Shown: positions 1 to 11,065 of the stretch, piece after piece
Layout: every line of letters starts with the position of its first letter
Numbering within the stretch: the stretch's first letter is position 1
Assembly (NCBI GenBank): GCA_024529925.1
Contig: JAFEUB010001050.1
Span: 397,001 to 461,000 of the forward strand
Origin: Ophthalmolycus amberensis
Taxonomy: Eukaryota > Chordata > Actinopteri > Perciformes > Zoarcidae
Direction of reading: 5' to 3'
DNA length: 64,000 bases
Notes under the pieces: model-generated
What the model was told of the DNA's origin: nothing
What the model saw: only the letters and a program-made list of their open reading frames with translations
Databases searched by the model: none
Position numbers and translations under genes: made by a program

Positions 1-265
1 CCGTCGGCCTACCGGGGATTTCCCCGGTATCCCCGATGGCCAGTCCGCCCCTGTCCTCGTTAGTGGCAGACTATATAAGGCTGCCATAATCATTACATCT
101 AGTGCTGTCGCTGCCAGGACCACATGCTGCCCGTGGTCCCTGAAAGAGTTATGCCATGTATTTGTTTGTTTTTTGTCGGTGAAATAAACACCTGGTTGGT
201 TTACACGTACTCTCTGTGTCCGTCCTCCTGCTTCCGAAGTCCGGCCGCTGCGTGCCAGCGTAACA
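1..265 (+). mobile_element. LTR-like terminal segment, copy 1 (5' truncated by window)
   Basis: The segment has the architecture of the U3-R-U5 part of a long terminal repeat. A TATATAA box lies at 72-78, an AATAAA polyadenylation signal at 183-188, and a GC-rich tail finishes in GTAACA at about 265. After this point the sequence passes directly into simple repeats, with no recognisable tRNA primer-binding site and no gag-pol reading frame. It is therefore more likely a solo or fragmentary LTR than a complete element. No target-site duplication could be identified. Assignment to a Ty3 or other retrotransposon family is not possible from the sequence alone. Confidence 0.5.
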
Positions 266-839
266 GACGGACAGAAAGTCAGACAGAGATGGACAGAATG
301 TCAGAGAGAATGTCGGACAGAAAGTCAGACAGAAAGTCAGAGAGACAGACAGAAAAATCACATAAACAGACCGTTACGTTCCCCTTTTTGGCATCTAAGG
401 GATGCGGGGAGTAACGGTGCTAATTTCCCGGGGACAGAGAGACTGAGCAATGATGACGGTTTAACAAAAGAGTATTTATTGTGAAACGGCTAGCTGCCTG
501 CACGGCAGCAGAAAAAAACTACTTTCTTAGAGAAAGAAAGCGACACGATACATACAACAGCCCACACGGCTGGAACAAAGGTGCCAATGGTCCACAGCAA
601 CACACACGCAGCTCCACCACTACGCATTGCTCAAGGGTTGTCAGCTCCACACCGACTCACACACACAGCCTCACTACTGTGGTCTGCCCAAGAGAGGTTG
701 TCCTTCAGGAGCTCCTCTCCCCTTATCCACCGTTGATCGCGATTGTCCGCAGCCGCGTTCAATCAGCCGCTGCAGCTTGCATCCGGGACAGAGGGTGGCA
801 CTCGAGAAGACAGAGGGAGAGCACAAACACAACACGTGG

Positions 840-1628
840 GCACGTAACACAGATAGACAGAGACACAGACAGAAAGTCAGAGAGACAGAGTCAACCAGAG
901 TCAAGCAGAAAGTCAAAGAGAGATTGTAATCATTGGGCCGTTTATCAAACAGTGACAAAAGTCCTCTTCATCCGATCCTACCACCACCAGAGGCTCATAG
1001 AGGTTTATCCCGGGACTTATAAAACAGTTACAAAAGTCCTCTTTATCCGATCCACCACCAGAGGCTCATAGAGGTTTATCCAGGGACTTATCAAACAGTT
1101 ACAAAAGTCCTCTTTATCCGACCTACCCCCACCAGAGGCTCATAGAGGTTTATCCCGGGACTTATAAAACCGTTACAAAAGTCCTCTTAATCCGATCCAC
1201 CACCAGAGGCTCATAGAAGGTTATGCAGGGACGTAATAGGGAGTCATATGCAACCCTTTATCAACTGTCAATCTCTCCCTTATGGTATGAATAAAGAGTC
1301 AGGCAGAAAGTCAAAGAGACAGACAGAGTCAGGCAGAAAGTCAGAGAGACAGACGGACAGAAAGTCAGACAAAACATCAGAGGGACAGACAGAGTCAGAG
1401 AGACAGACAGAGTCAGACAGAAAGTCAGAGAGACAGAGTCAACCAGAGTCAGGCAGAAAGTCAGAGAGACGGACGGACAGAAAGTCAGAGGGACAGACAG
1501 AGTCAGAGAGACAGACAGAAAGTCAGACAGACAGACAGACAGAAAGACAGAGTCAACCAGAGTCAAGCAGAGAGTCAAAGAAACAGACAGAAAGTCAGAC
1601 AAAAAATGAGAGGGACAGACAGAAAGTC

Positions 1629-1659
<31 letters not shown>

Positions 1660-2245
1660 AAGACAGAGTCAACCAGAGTCAAGCAGAAAGTCAAAGAGAG
1701 ATTGTAATCATTGGGCCGTTTATCAAACAGTTACAAAAGTCCTCTTTATCCGATCCTACCACCACCAGAGGCTCATAGAGGTTTATCCAGGGACTTATCA
1801 AACAGTTACAAAAGTCCTCTTTATCCGACCTACCCCCACCAGAGGCTCATAGAGGTTTATCCAGGGACTTATAAAACCGTTACAAAAGTCCTCTTAATCC
1901 GATCCACCACCAGAGGCTCATAGAAGGTTATGCAGGGACGTAATAGGGAGTCATATGCAACCCTTTATCAACTATCAATCTCTCCCTTATGGTATGAATA
2001 AAGAGTCAGGCAGAAAGTCAAAGAGACAGACAGAGTCAAGCAGAAAGTCAAAGAGACGGACAGAAAGTCAGACAAAAAATCTGAGGGACAGACAGAAAGT
2101 CAGTCAGACAGAGTCAGAGAGACAGACAGAGTCAACCAGAGCCAGGCAGTCAAAGACACAGACAGAGTCAGGCAGAAAGTCAGAGAGACACATAGTAAGT
2201 CAGAGAGACAGAAAGTCAGACAGAAAGTCAGTCCTTCCCCCATGC
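840..2245. repeat. Composite higher-order tandem repeat, copy 1
   Basis: Two repeat types alternate. One is a purine-rich simple array built on ACAGAAAGTCAGAGAGAC and ACAGACAG variants (about 860-925, 1,285-1,700 and 2,005-2,240). The other is an array of 71-75 bp units containing GTTACAAAAGTCCTCTTTATCC, beginning near 952, 1,027, 1,098 and 1,172 and again from about 1,728. Each 73-bp array ends in AGGTTATGCAGGGACGTAATAG and leads back into the purine array, giving a higher-order period of roughly 700 bp. Long open frames rich in Lys-Ser-Glu-Arg-Gln-Thr run through it, but they are a by-product of the short period. Arrays of similar composition also occur at 280-355. Confidence 0.85.
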
Positions 2246-4050
2246 ATTCCATCAATCTTCCAAAGCTTTTGTGCTGAGTAGTCTTTAACGATAACATACT
2301 TTGGCGCTAGCACAGAATGTCATGACGTCTCATATCATAGTAATGATGAAATCCCTTGTCTTCTACCTCTAACTAAATCAGTATATTTGTTGCACAGTTG
2401 GTAGATGACGCGATTCTAAACACTGTATTGGTTGTAGGAGTCTCTCTGCACAATCAACTCATCACAGAATTCACTTCCTCCTCCGAACACTAGATGGTGG
2501 GCACGCCTAAGTGTGTGTGTGACCTATGGGCTACATGCGGCTGCTGATACGGAACCTGCTTTTATGATGCGAGTCTTCACCGGTCCGCTGGCAGTTTCTG
2601 GAGGTTCCGATTGAGCAACGATCCAAAGTTAGTGGCGAGAAAAGCAACAAAGAAATGCATTAAGGTTAGAATTCCAATGTTAACCTTAAGAAAAAGTGTC
2701 AATTCCTGAACACAAATTATTAGCTCTGCAGTTGAATTATTGAAGTAATGATGTTTTGGACACAAAGGCCTTTTAGAAGTTTTTCTACACCAACCTGCTC
2801 TGATAGTCAGTGTGTACTGACTGCAGTCGGCTTCATTGTGAACATCTACAAAAAAATCTGAACAGGTTCCTTCCAAGATCACAAATGTCTTGTCATACAA
2901 GATGCTATGCTACACTCTTGACATTTTAGCTTGCAGACCACAGAAGCTACTATATCCGAAATATGTCCTAAATATAGTGTACATTCGCATATTAATTTTA
3001 TTTTAGGTGTCTAAAATTATAATACATTTTGATTTCCCCCGTCTGCAGCAGTACATTACTTTTCTTACCTGTCGGTACTCCTGTCTGCTTCTCCAAACTG
3101 GAGGCGTGAAGATCTGGATCATCTGGATCTCCTCCATGTGTTGAAGATGAGCAGCTGTGTCTCTATCCCTTTGTCTCAGTGGAAAGAAGTTGTTCTCTCC
3201 CATAATGGTGCATCTCTATCCAAAGGTTGTTTGGTTAGGGTTAGGGTTGTGATTGTGATGCATGCTGATGTCACAGCACCAGAACACGGAACATTCAACA
3301 GGGAACATTCTAAATAGAATCTCTGTGTCACCTCATGGAATCTCCTCAATCACTGACATCCTGATCCTCCTGTCAATGTACACAACAACAATACAGGCTT
3401 ATTAAATCATCACCATGAATGACTCTTTGAAACATTAATAACCAGAGTGCAGAACAACAACAGCAGTGTTCTGCAGAATACAAGGCTGATGCTTCACTCA
3501 ACTCAAGAAATGTATTTGTCAATATAGTAATTCATTTCTGATTTGAGGAATTATTAATGATATGCTCATTGATATTGATTAAAAAAGTATAAGCACCTTT
3601 CATTGATGTCCATCCAAGAGCAGTGCTCGACTACCAAATGGCCACACAGCGCAGACTTAGTCGGCCCTGTTGTTGCCTTTTAAAATAAGTTCATCCGAAA
3701 TGTTTATGTTTATAAAACACACTAGAATCAACCAGAAGAGACGACTGCAGCCTGCAATAAATATAGTTTTCATTAGCCAAAATATAAATATATATAAAGT
3801 AAATATATAAAGTTCAATTTCAAAGAAAAAGGCTCAATAATTACTTGTAGTTTTATCAAACAAACTGGAGAAAGGGGGTTTGTTCAGTGGAAAACAGGCT
3901 TAAGAGACGACACAAAATATCGCCCTTAAAATCTGAAAGTAGAAAGGTGCAGTCAGCTGAGAGCAGATCTTCTCCAGGTGTGTCTGCAACAACCGCTGCT
4001 GGGTTGTGTGATTGAATGAACACAACCAGCTTAATTTAAAGCCTTTATTT
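2246..4050. other. Non-repetitive duplicated DNA with no confirmed gene
   Basis: Apart from one short minus-strand frame at 3,003-3,203, I see no supportable gene. A longer minus-strand frame at 2,577-2,900 is interrupted by a single-base change in the second copy, which argues against coding. Two telomere-like GGGTTA units at about 3,235 are too few to matter. Confidence 0.6.
3003..3203 (-). other. Short conserved open frame, possible first exon (copy 1)
   Basis: On the minus strand a 66-codon frame opens with ATG at 3,203. After about 44 codons it meets a good splice-donor consensus, CGACAG followed by GTAAGA, near 3,070. The same frame is intact in the duplicate at 11,827-12,027. I do not recognise the encoded segment, which is polar and contains an MEEIQ stretch. 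Duplicate conservation is weak evidence because the whole 5-kb block is nearly identical. It may be a first coding exon whose partners are lost, or chance. Confidence 0.2.
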
Positions 4051-4415
4051 ACGCTTTAACTTAGCTTGGTTAGCTAGCTGTTTATTATAGTTTAACTTAG
4101 CTTAGTTAGCTGTTAATTATAGTTTAACTTAGCTTAGTTAGCTCAGAACTAAGCTAACTTAGCTTAGTCAGCTGTTAACTTTAGCTTAACAAACTATAAA
4201 CTATACTTGAAAACAAATCGAGAAGCAGAAATAACATTCAACCAGTTCTGAATAAAGTGAACTAACCGGAGCTGAAATGTCTTTAGTTTCATAAACACTA
4301 GTCAACAACAAGCTAATGTTAGCTGTTATTAGCTGTTAGCTGTTGTTAGCTGTTAGCTGTTGTTAGCTGTCGTTAGCTAATGTTAGCTGTTAGCTGTTGT
4401 TAGCTGTTAGCTACA
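4050..4415. repeat. TTAGCT-rich imperfect tandem repeat, copy 1
   Basis: Two clusters of TTAGCT, TTAGCTGT and TAACTTAGCTTAG motifs occur at about 4,058-4,175 and 4,318-4,412. They form short inverted and direct repeats. The second copy (12,885-13,210) has fewer units, so the array is length-variable. No coding potential is seen. Confidence 0.75.
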
Positions 4416-4766
4416 TATGAACCAGGATGTATAAAGCTAACCTCTACTTACACTGTGTGAGTTGAAGAGTTGAATGTTTCATATGATCATTAAACAGATT
4501 AACTGTTAACTGTTATTTCATAACTAAATATTTTCACTCATCAGGTGATTAGCGATTTTTTTTAACTTTAGGTCAAAATAACTGCAAATGCTGCATTCAA
4601 GGGTCCTCATAAATTCGGGTTGCGTAGTTCTGCATGTTAAAGGGGGAAAATATATTTCTATAAATATATTTCTAAAGTATTGAAGAACAAGTGTATTTCT
4701 CTGTAGGATAAGACATTCATTCAGCTTTTATTTTTAAAATAAATACTCATAACACACCTTATTTGT

Positions 4767-4770
<4 letters not shown>

Positions 4771-4808
<38 letters not shown>
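4771..4808. repeat. (TA)n microsatellite
   Basis: An uninterrupted TA run of about 38 bp. The corresponding site in copy 2 (about 13,567-13,582) is much shorter, showing repeat-number change since the duplication. Confidence 0.9.
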
Positions 4809-4812
<4 letters not shown>

Positions 4813-5332
4813 TAAAAAAATATATACATATATATATTTATTTATATTAATTCAAGTGTAAATAAACTATCAATATCTGACTTTAATAGCTTCCACTACT
4901 TTTGGAGAGGACTGAATTTCTTAAGTCTGTCTTGAATCAATAGTCAGGTGCTGCAGGTCTTAATCACATTATCATCCCTCCTGTTCATATTCATGAAGAG
5001 ATCCGTTCATAATCAATATCAGTGATCGGGGACAAGATCCTCAGTCCTCTTCTGTACGAACACGTCTTTAAAACTTTATCCAAAGCCAGTTTCAGTCCTC
5101 AACAGTCTGGCTGTGCTCGCTCAAATGCAGTAGTCAAATTTCGTGCATGTGTAAAAATGTATATGACAATAAAATCCTAACTTCCTTAAAAGTACTTTGT
5201 CACAGTGAAAGTACTCTCTTACAGTATAAGTACTCGGACCCTCACTTAAAATGTACAGTAGAAGTGTTTTGAAACACTGAAAGGAGTTGAAGTGTCTGTG
5301 ATGAACTGAACTGGGAGTTGTGGTCTCCAGCT

Positions 5333-6858
5333 ATGGAGGATACTGGGAGTCTGGGCCTCCTGTGGTTCGATGACGAAGACGAGCTCCAGACGGAGACGAG
5401 AAGACCTGAAGGACCCGGACTACCAAACCACTCAGTATGTAGCATGCTAGTTAGCACGATGTTAGCATGCCAGTTAGCTTAGCATGCTAGTTAGCACCAT
5501 ATTATTATAAGCTTAGTTCCTAGTTTTAATGTGCATTTCAATAAGTTCACGGTCTTTTATTTTGTTGTTCAGCCGAAGGTTAATTTGCCCCAGAGCCAGT
5601 CTCCAAGGAGAAAGCCCGGCAGACCTCGGAGCACTGACACACAGATCCAGCTGGTCCTGAGGGTCTGCGTCCTGGAGGACTCTTGGACCGTCGTGCTCTC
5701 GAACACCGGTTCGTTTCAAAAAGACAGCAGAGCGTCTTATTTTTTACAGCTGTGGTGATAAAAGTTTAAAAAATATGTTTTTATATCTTCTTCAGTTTTT
5801 AAGAAGTCCCGGTTCAGGAGGTAAGGTGTCCTCGAGGACTCCAGGAGGAGGACTTCCTGGACCTGCTGAGGTCCACGTTCCCTCGGCTGGCGGATTAGAG
5901 ACCCTTTGACGTCTTCATGTCGGACCGGATGAAGACGCTCCAGCCTCTGAGGGTGGAGACGCTCACGCCTGATCTGAGGAGATCTGCAGGAGCAAACGGC
6001 TCTCCGCGGGAGGAAACTCTGCCCTCTACAACCGCCTGAAGGTGAGTCACGAGTCAGCTGGTTTACTAAAATATATGAAGATTTAGCTGTAATTAAATCA
6101 CAATAAGCAGATCAAAAAGATGCAGAAATAACGACATAATGATGTTGATTTGTTAAGTCTGAATTGATGTTTTGAAGCGTCTGTACGCAACACGACAAGC
6201 AAACAACTTTTAAACTGGTTGTTTTCTGAATGGAGTTTGTTTGATCCGTGCTATGCTAAGGTAACATTGTAGCAGCTCCAACAACACTCAAAATAACTTA
6301 ATCTAGACATAAATACAGCAGCAATGGTATTGTTTATCACATATAAATGTTAGTTAATACACATACATATACATAGTTTCCTCTTGTCTGTGTACTACTA
6401 TGGGGTAGAAAATTGTCTCTCTAGCTAACGGTGGAACATTGAGATACAAACTGAAATGTTGATCTAATGTGCACTTTTTAATTCAATTTAAATTAATGGA
6501 CATTCAATTTAAATGTAATTTAATGGACATTCAGTTGAAATTTAATTGAATCGACCTTAAATGGAAATTAAATGAGACCAGTGGGTCTGTGGGACCACAA
6601 TAATCTTTTTACTGTCATTTCCAATTCAAAAAAGTCAGAATGTCAAAGATGAGAACTGAGACTGTGATTTCAGGAAAAAAAGTAAATGAAGAGAAACTGG
6701 CCGATCGTTAAAATGTGAGATGTGAACTTTAAATTATTGTTTCAGAGCGGAGAGGATCCTCAGAGCAGCAGTGAAGACCTTCATGGTCTGCAGAGACCTG
6801 CTGGGTCTCCGTCCTGCTCGGCCACGACGTCGGCTGATGACACGGGAACCTTCAGCAG
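5333..6858 (+). pseudogene. Decayed multi-exon gene remnant, family unknown
   Basis: Several exon-like blocks lie in order on the plus strand. Block A (5,333-5,434) starts with ATG, encodes 34 residues opening MEDTGSLGLLWFDDED, and ends at a GTATGT donor. Block B (5,573 to about 5,707) follows a TTGTTGTTCAG acceptor and encodes a basic RRKPGRPR stretch resembling an AT-hook. Block C (about 5,845-6,040) encodes a segment beginning EEDFLDLLRSTFPRLAD, followed in frame by TAG at 5,896-5,898 and then RPFDVFMSDRMKTLQPL; a second stop follows near 6,038. Block D (6,746-6,858) has an acceptor (TTGTTTCAG) and a donor (AG|GTAAAT). The internal stop and poor phase agreement between B and C indicate a dead copy. 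The block C style reminds me of uncharacterised multicopy fish proteins, but I cannot name the family. 5,122-5,332 and 6,045-6,745 hold no other gene. Confidence 0.4.
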
Positions 6859-6870
6859 GTAAATACAGAG

Positions 6871-7021
6871 AGACGAGACCTCAGGTGTCTGGTCACCGAG
6901 AGGAGAGGCCTCAGGTGTCTGGTCACAGAGAGAAGAGACCTCAGGTGTCTGGTCACAGAGAGGAGAGACCTCAGGTGTCTGGTCACAGAGAGGAGAGACC
7001 TCAGGTGTCTGGTCACAGAGC
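6871..7021. repeat. 30-bp minisatellite, five units
   Basis: Five tandem 30-bp units each contain CCTCAGGTGTCTGGTCAC, starting at about 6,879, 6,909, 6,939, 6,969 and 6,999. Because 30 is a multiple of three, a frame stays open through it, but nothing supports translation. It begins immediately after the last exon-like block of the upstream remnant. Confidence 0.9.
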
Positions 7022-8860
7022 AGGAAAACATATTTTATATGTTTATATGTAAGCAGATCTGAGAACAGCTGATAGAAGACAGATCTACGATGATGTGTGA
7101 CGGATATAATCTCAGAGAATTTTCAAGTTTTTTTCTGTAAATGTACGAATTAAATCTCAGAGAATATTTACTTTTTTCGATAAATATACATCTTTTATTT
7201 AAGGTTTTTCTCATAATATTTCCCAGTCTCCGTAACTACTATTATTGTTTCCCTAAAATTCCCTGAACATGCCGTCGTCATCCCACAGAAAAAAAACAAC
7301 TTGAATAAAAATCACTAAAATCAGAATAACATATTTACTGGATCATTGATATAAAAGTCTGAATAAAAAACTATTTAAAAGATATATTTTAAATGTACTC
7401 GGTCAAAAATAGTGTTCTACATTAACTAATAAGCCCTAGCCCTATTTTTAGGCCTCTGCTCGAAAATTGCATACCCATACTAAAAAGACTGTACATTTGT
7501 AACTACAAGATCTATTTTAATAATTTTGATGGTATAATACAGGTAACACTTGTGAGATGTGTACATAGTGTATATGTTACTGGTTAATAGTGAATGAAGA
7601 TGGCACACAGCTCAAATTGAAAAGTTTCAGGTTTGCCTGAAAAAAAAGCACTGAAAGCATGAATATCTTTTTTTAATGATGCAGGTGAAAGCTAAAAACT
7701 CCCAAATCATAGCACATGTCAGAAGTCTCTCTGCAAATTATCTTGCTTTGATAAAGTGAAGCAAAAAAAAGTTAGAGGTTTTAGTATAGAGAGGTCACGG
7801 GAGGTCGAGATGATTTGTCATTTTGGAACCAGCTGTTCCATCTGTTCCATTGTACTTTTATATGCTATAACTATATATTTCACTTGTTTTATCACTAATA
7901 GTATTCAATCTATCCAAATACAGCAGTTTGGCATCATTTTGAGAGCCTGAGGCCTCTCTAAACCCTGTCTGTGAACCACCGATCAATTCTCGTCTGCCTG
8001 TGTGTATGTGAGGCTTTTGTCAGCCTATGATTGGCCAATCCCAGACTATGACCCTCTTTAGACGCGTCAGAGTCATGATGCCTAGTCCACACTACTCCAG
8101 TTTTACTCCATTTTTGCTACGTTTACATTGGTTATTAGAAGCCATGGCGTCTCCGTCCCTGATTCGTCACACTCACTATCACGTGACCCGTACCCGGAAG
8201 AAAACAAACAGGCAGGGCGACCAGCATTTAATTTCAACATTGTTGTTTTTAGATTCTAATGAGAAGACACGCTGCTTCGTTTTACTTCTTCCGTTTGGTA
8301 GCCTTGAGAGACCTTAGTCTGTAAGTATGTCTGTATGAAGCGTGAAAGGATGTACGAAGATATATTATATTCGCTAATGCTAATCGCGGTTAGCATTTCC
8401 CCATTGGCGGTAATGTTAAAATTAGCTTAGAAGCTAGCTAGTAACATAATCACTTAAGATGAATGTAACACTTTAGTGATGAATGTCACATTCTCTGTAA
8501 CACTAAGTGTGAAAGTTCATTCTTCCCCTTGAATAGTCATTTTAAAAAACAATATAAACTCTGAACATGGACCACTTCCTAGCTTTCTCTGTGGTTTACT
8601 AATATTCACGAAAGAGTTGAACGTCAACACATTTGTGCAGTTAAATTATTTGACAGACATTATGCCGTGCAAACCATATCATTTTGAAATAAATGGGTTT
8701 TTTTCTGACAAATTATTAATGGAGAAATGTATGACATATAGATATATATGCACAGAGCCTCACCAGGAGGCATCATATCATTGTGTATATTTTGTGTAAA
8801 GGAGGTAATGGGCTCCATGTGTCTAATATATACAGATAAGCAATTATTCAAACAGCAAAC
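7022..8860. other. Unique spacer between duplication copies, no gene found
   Basis: The stretch is AT-rich, without a supportable gene or RNA. A GATTGGCCAAT-type CCAAT motif occurs near 8,029. The neighbouring 8,050-8,220 bases are richer in GC and contain CACGTGAC, so a relic promoter is conceivable but unproven. Confidence 0.5.
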
Positions 8861-8861
8861 T

Positions 8862-9233
8862 TTTTGGTACACAGACACCTGAGGCCTTGCGGCCCGGGAG
8901 GGTTTGGTGTCCTGGGGCAGTTGCACATTCCTTATGATGGAGATGGTCCGGTATTGGACCGGCCCAAACCCCGTCGGCCTACCGGGGATTTCCCCGGTAT
9001 CCCCGATGGCCAGTCCGCCCCTGTCCTCGTTAGTGGCAGACTATATAAGGCTGCCATAATCATTACATCTAGTGCTGTCGCTGCCAGGACCACATGCTGC
9101 CCGTGGTCCCTGAAAGAGTTATGCCATGTATTTGTTTGTTTTTTGTCGGTGAAATAAACACCTGGTTGGTTTACACGTACTCTGTGTCCGTCCTCCTGCT
9201 TCCGAAGTCCGGCCGCTGCGTGCCAGCGTAACA
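8862..9233 (+). mobile_element. LTR-like segment, copy 2 (5' end uncertain)
   Basis: This is the fuller version of the LTR-like segment at the window start. It includes about 100 bp of GC-rich upstream sequence (CGGCCCGGGAGG onward), a TATATAA box at 9,042-9,048, an AATAAA signal at 9,153-9,158 and a GTAACA end at 9,233. The 5' terminus is not defined: no TG start with a matching short target duplication was found. No internal retroviral-type genes flank it on either side, so a solo LTR or fragment is the simplest reading. Confidence 0.5.
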
Positions 9234-9799
9234 GACGGACAGAAAGTCAGACAGAGATGGACAGAATGTCAGAGAGAATGTCGGACAGAAAGTCAGAGAG
9301 ACAGACAGAAAAATCACATAAACAGACCGTTACGTTCCCCTTTTTGGCATCTAAGGGATGCGGGGAGTAACGGTGCTAATTTCCCGGGGACAGAGAGACT
9401 GAGCAATGATGACGGTTTAACAAAAGAGTATTTATTGTGAAAAGGCTAGCTGCCTGCACGGCAGCAGAAAAAAACTACTTTCTTAGAGAAAGAAAGCGAC
9501 ACGATACATACAACAGCCCACACGGCTGGAACAAAGGTGCCAATGGTCCACAGCAACACACACGCAGCTCCACCACTACGCATTGCTCAAGGGTTGTCAG
9601 CTCCACACCGACTCACACACACAGCCTCACTACTGTGGTCTGCCCAAGAGAGGTTGTCCTTCAGGAGCTCCTCTCCCCTTATCCACCGTTGATCGCGATT
9701 GTCCGCAGCCGCGTTCAATCAGCCGCTGCAGCTTGCATCCGGGACAGAGGGTGGCACTCGAGAAGACAGAGGGAGAGCACAAACACAACACGTGGGCAC

Positions 9800-11065
9800 G
9801 TAACACAGATAGACAGAGACACAGACAGAAAGTCAGAGAGACAGACAGTCAACCAGAGTCAAGCAGAAAGTCAAAGAGAGATTGTAATCATTGGGCCGTT
9901 TATCAAACAGTGACAAAAGTCCTCTTTATCCGATCCTACCACCACCAGAGGCTCATAGAGGTTTATCCCGGGACTTATAAAACCATTACAAAAGTCCTCT
10001 TTATCCGATCCACCACCAGAGGCTCAGAGAGGTTTATCCAGGGACTTATCAAACAGTTACAAAAGTCCTCTTTATCCGACCTACCCCCACCAGAGGCTCA
10101 TAGAGGTTTATCCCGGGACTTATAAAACCGTTACAAAAGTCCTCTTAATCCGATCCACCACCAGAGGCTCATAGAAGGTTATGCAGGGACGTAATAGGGA
10201 GTCATATGCAACCCTTTATCAACTGTCAATCTCTCCCTTATGGTATGAATAAAGAGTCAGGCAGAAAGTCAAAGAGACAGACAGAGTCAGGCAGAAAGTC
10301 AGAGAGACAGACGGACAGAAAGTCAGACAAAACATCAGAGGGACAGACAGAGTCAGAGAGACAGACAGAGTCAGACAGAAAGTCAGAGAGACAGAGTCAA
10401 CCAGAGTCAGGCAGAAAGTCAGAGAGACGGACGGACAGAAAGTCAGAGGGACAGACAGAGTCAGAGAGTCAGACAGACAGACAGACAGACAGAAAGACAG
10501 AGTCAAGCAGAGAGTCAAAGAAACAGACAGAAAGTCAGACAAAAAATGAGAGGGACAGACAGAAAGTCAGACAGACAGAGACAGACAGACAGACAGACAG
10601 AAAGACAGAGTCAAGCAGAAAGTCAAAGAGAGATTGTAATCATTGGGCCGTTTATCAAACAGTTACAAAAGTCCTCTTTATCCGATCCTACCCCCACCAG
10701 AGGCTCATAGAGGTTTATCCCGGGACTTATCAAACAGTTACAAAAGTCCTCTTAATCCGATCCACCACCAGAGGCTCATAGAAGGTTATGCAGGGACGTA
10801 ATAGGGAGTCATATGCAACCCTTTATCAACTATCAATCTCTCCCTTATGGTATGAATAAAGAGTCAGGCAGAAAGTCAAAGAGACAGACAGAGTCAAGCA
10901 GAAAGTCAAAGAGACGGACAGAAAGTCAGACAAAAAATCTGAGGGACAGACAGAAAGTCAGACAGAGCCAGGCAGTCAAAGACACAGACAGAGTCAGGCA
11001 GAAAGTCAGAGAGACACATAGTAAGTCAGAGAGACAGAAAGTCAGACAGAAAGTCAGTCCTTCCC
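9800..11065. repeat. Composite higher-order tandem repeat, copy 2
   Basis: The same alternation of AGAAAGTCAGAGAGAC simple arrays (about 9,815-9,860, 10,255-10,620, 10,860-11,060) and 71-75 bp units (about 9,905-10,150 and 10,660-10,775). The second 73-bp array is one unit shorter than in copy 1, and the purine arrays carry several small deletions. This is what unequal exchange or replication slippage would produce after the large duplication. Confidence 0.85.

Larger units (their letters stand above)
1..5121. repeat. Direct segmental duplication, copy 1 (left end outside window)
   Basis: This stretch is nearly identical to 8,971-14,440, with an offset of about 8.97 kb at the left end. The match begins at base 1, so the true left boundary lies outside the window. 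It ends abruptly after GGCTGTGCTCGC near 5,121, where copy 2 continues with different sequence. Differences are mainly unit-number changes inside tandem repeats and one 540-bp block (about 13,690-14,230) absent here. The block is contiguous in copy 2 and its edges in copy 1 meet at an AC dinucleotide. High identity suggests a recent event or ongoing gene conversion. It could also be partly an assembly duplication of allelic haplotypes. Bases 266-840 between the LTR end and the satellite hold nothing I recognise as a gene. Confidence 0.93.

Noticed and set aside
840..2245. CRISPR-like array
   Set aside because: The direct repeats have no unique spacers, and the genome is eukaryotic.
3234..3248. 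Telomere-like GGGTTA repeats
   Set aside because: Only two units, duplicated with the segment; not an interstitial telomere array.
8864..9157. Open frame across the LTR-like segment as a gene
   Set aside because: It spans TATA and polyadenylation signals and has no protein-like conservation; its counterpart in copy 1 is only partly visible.
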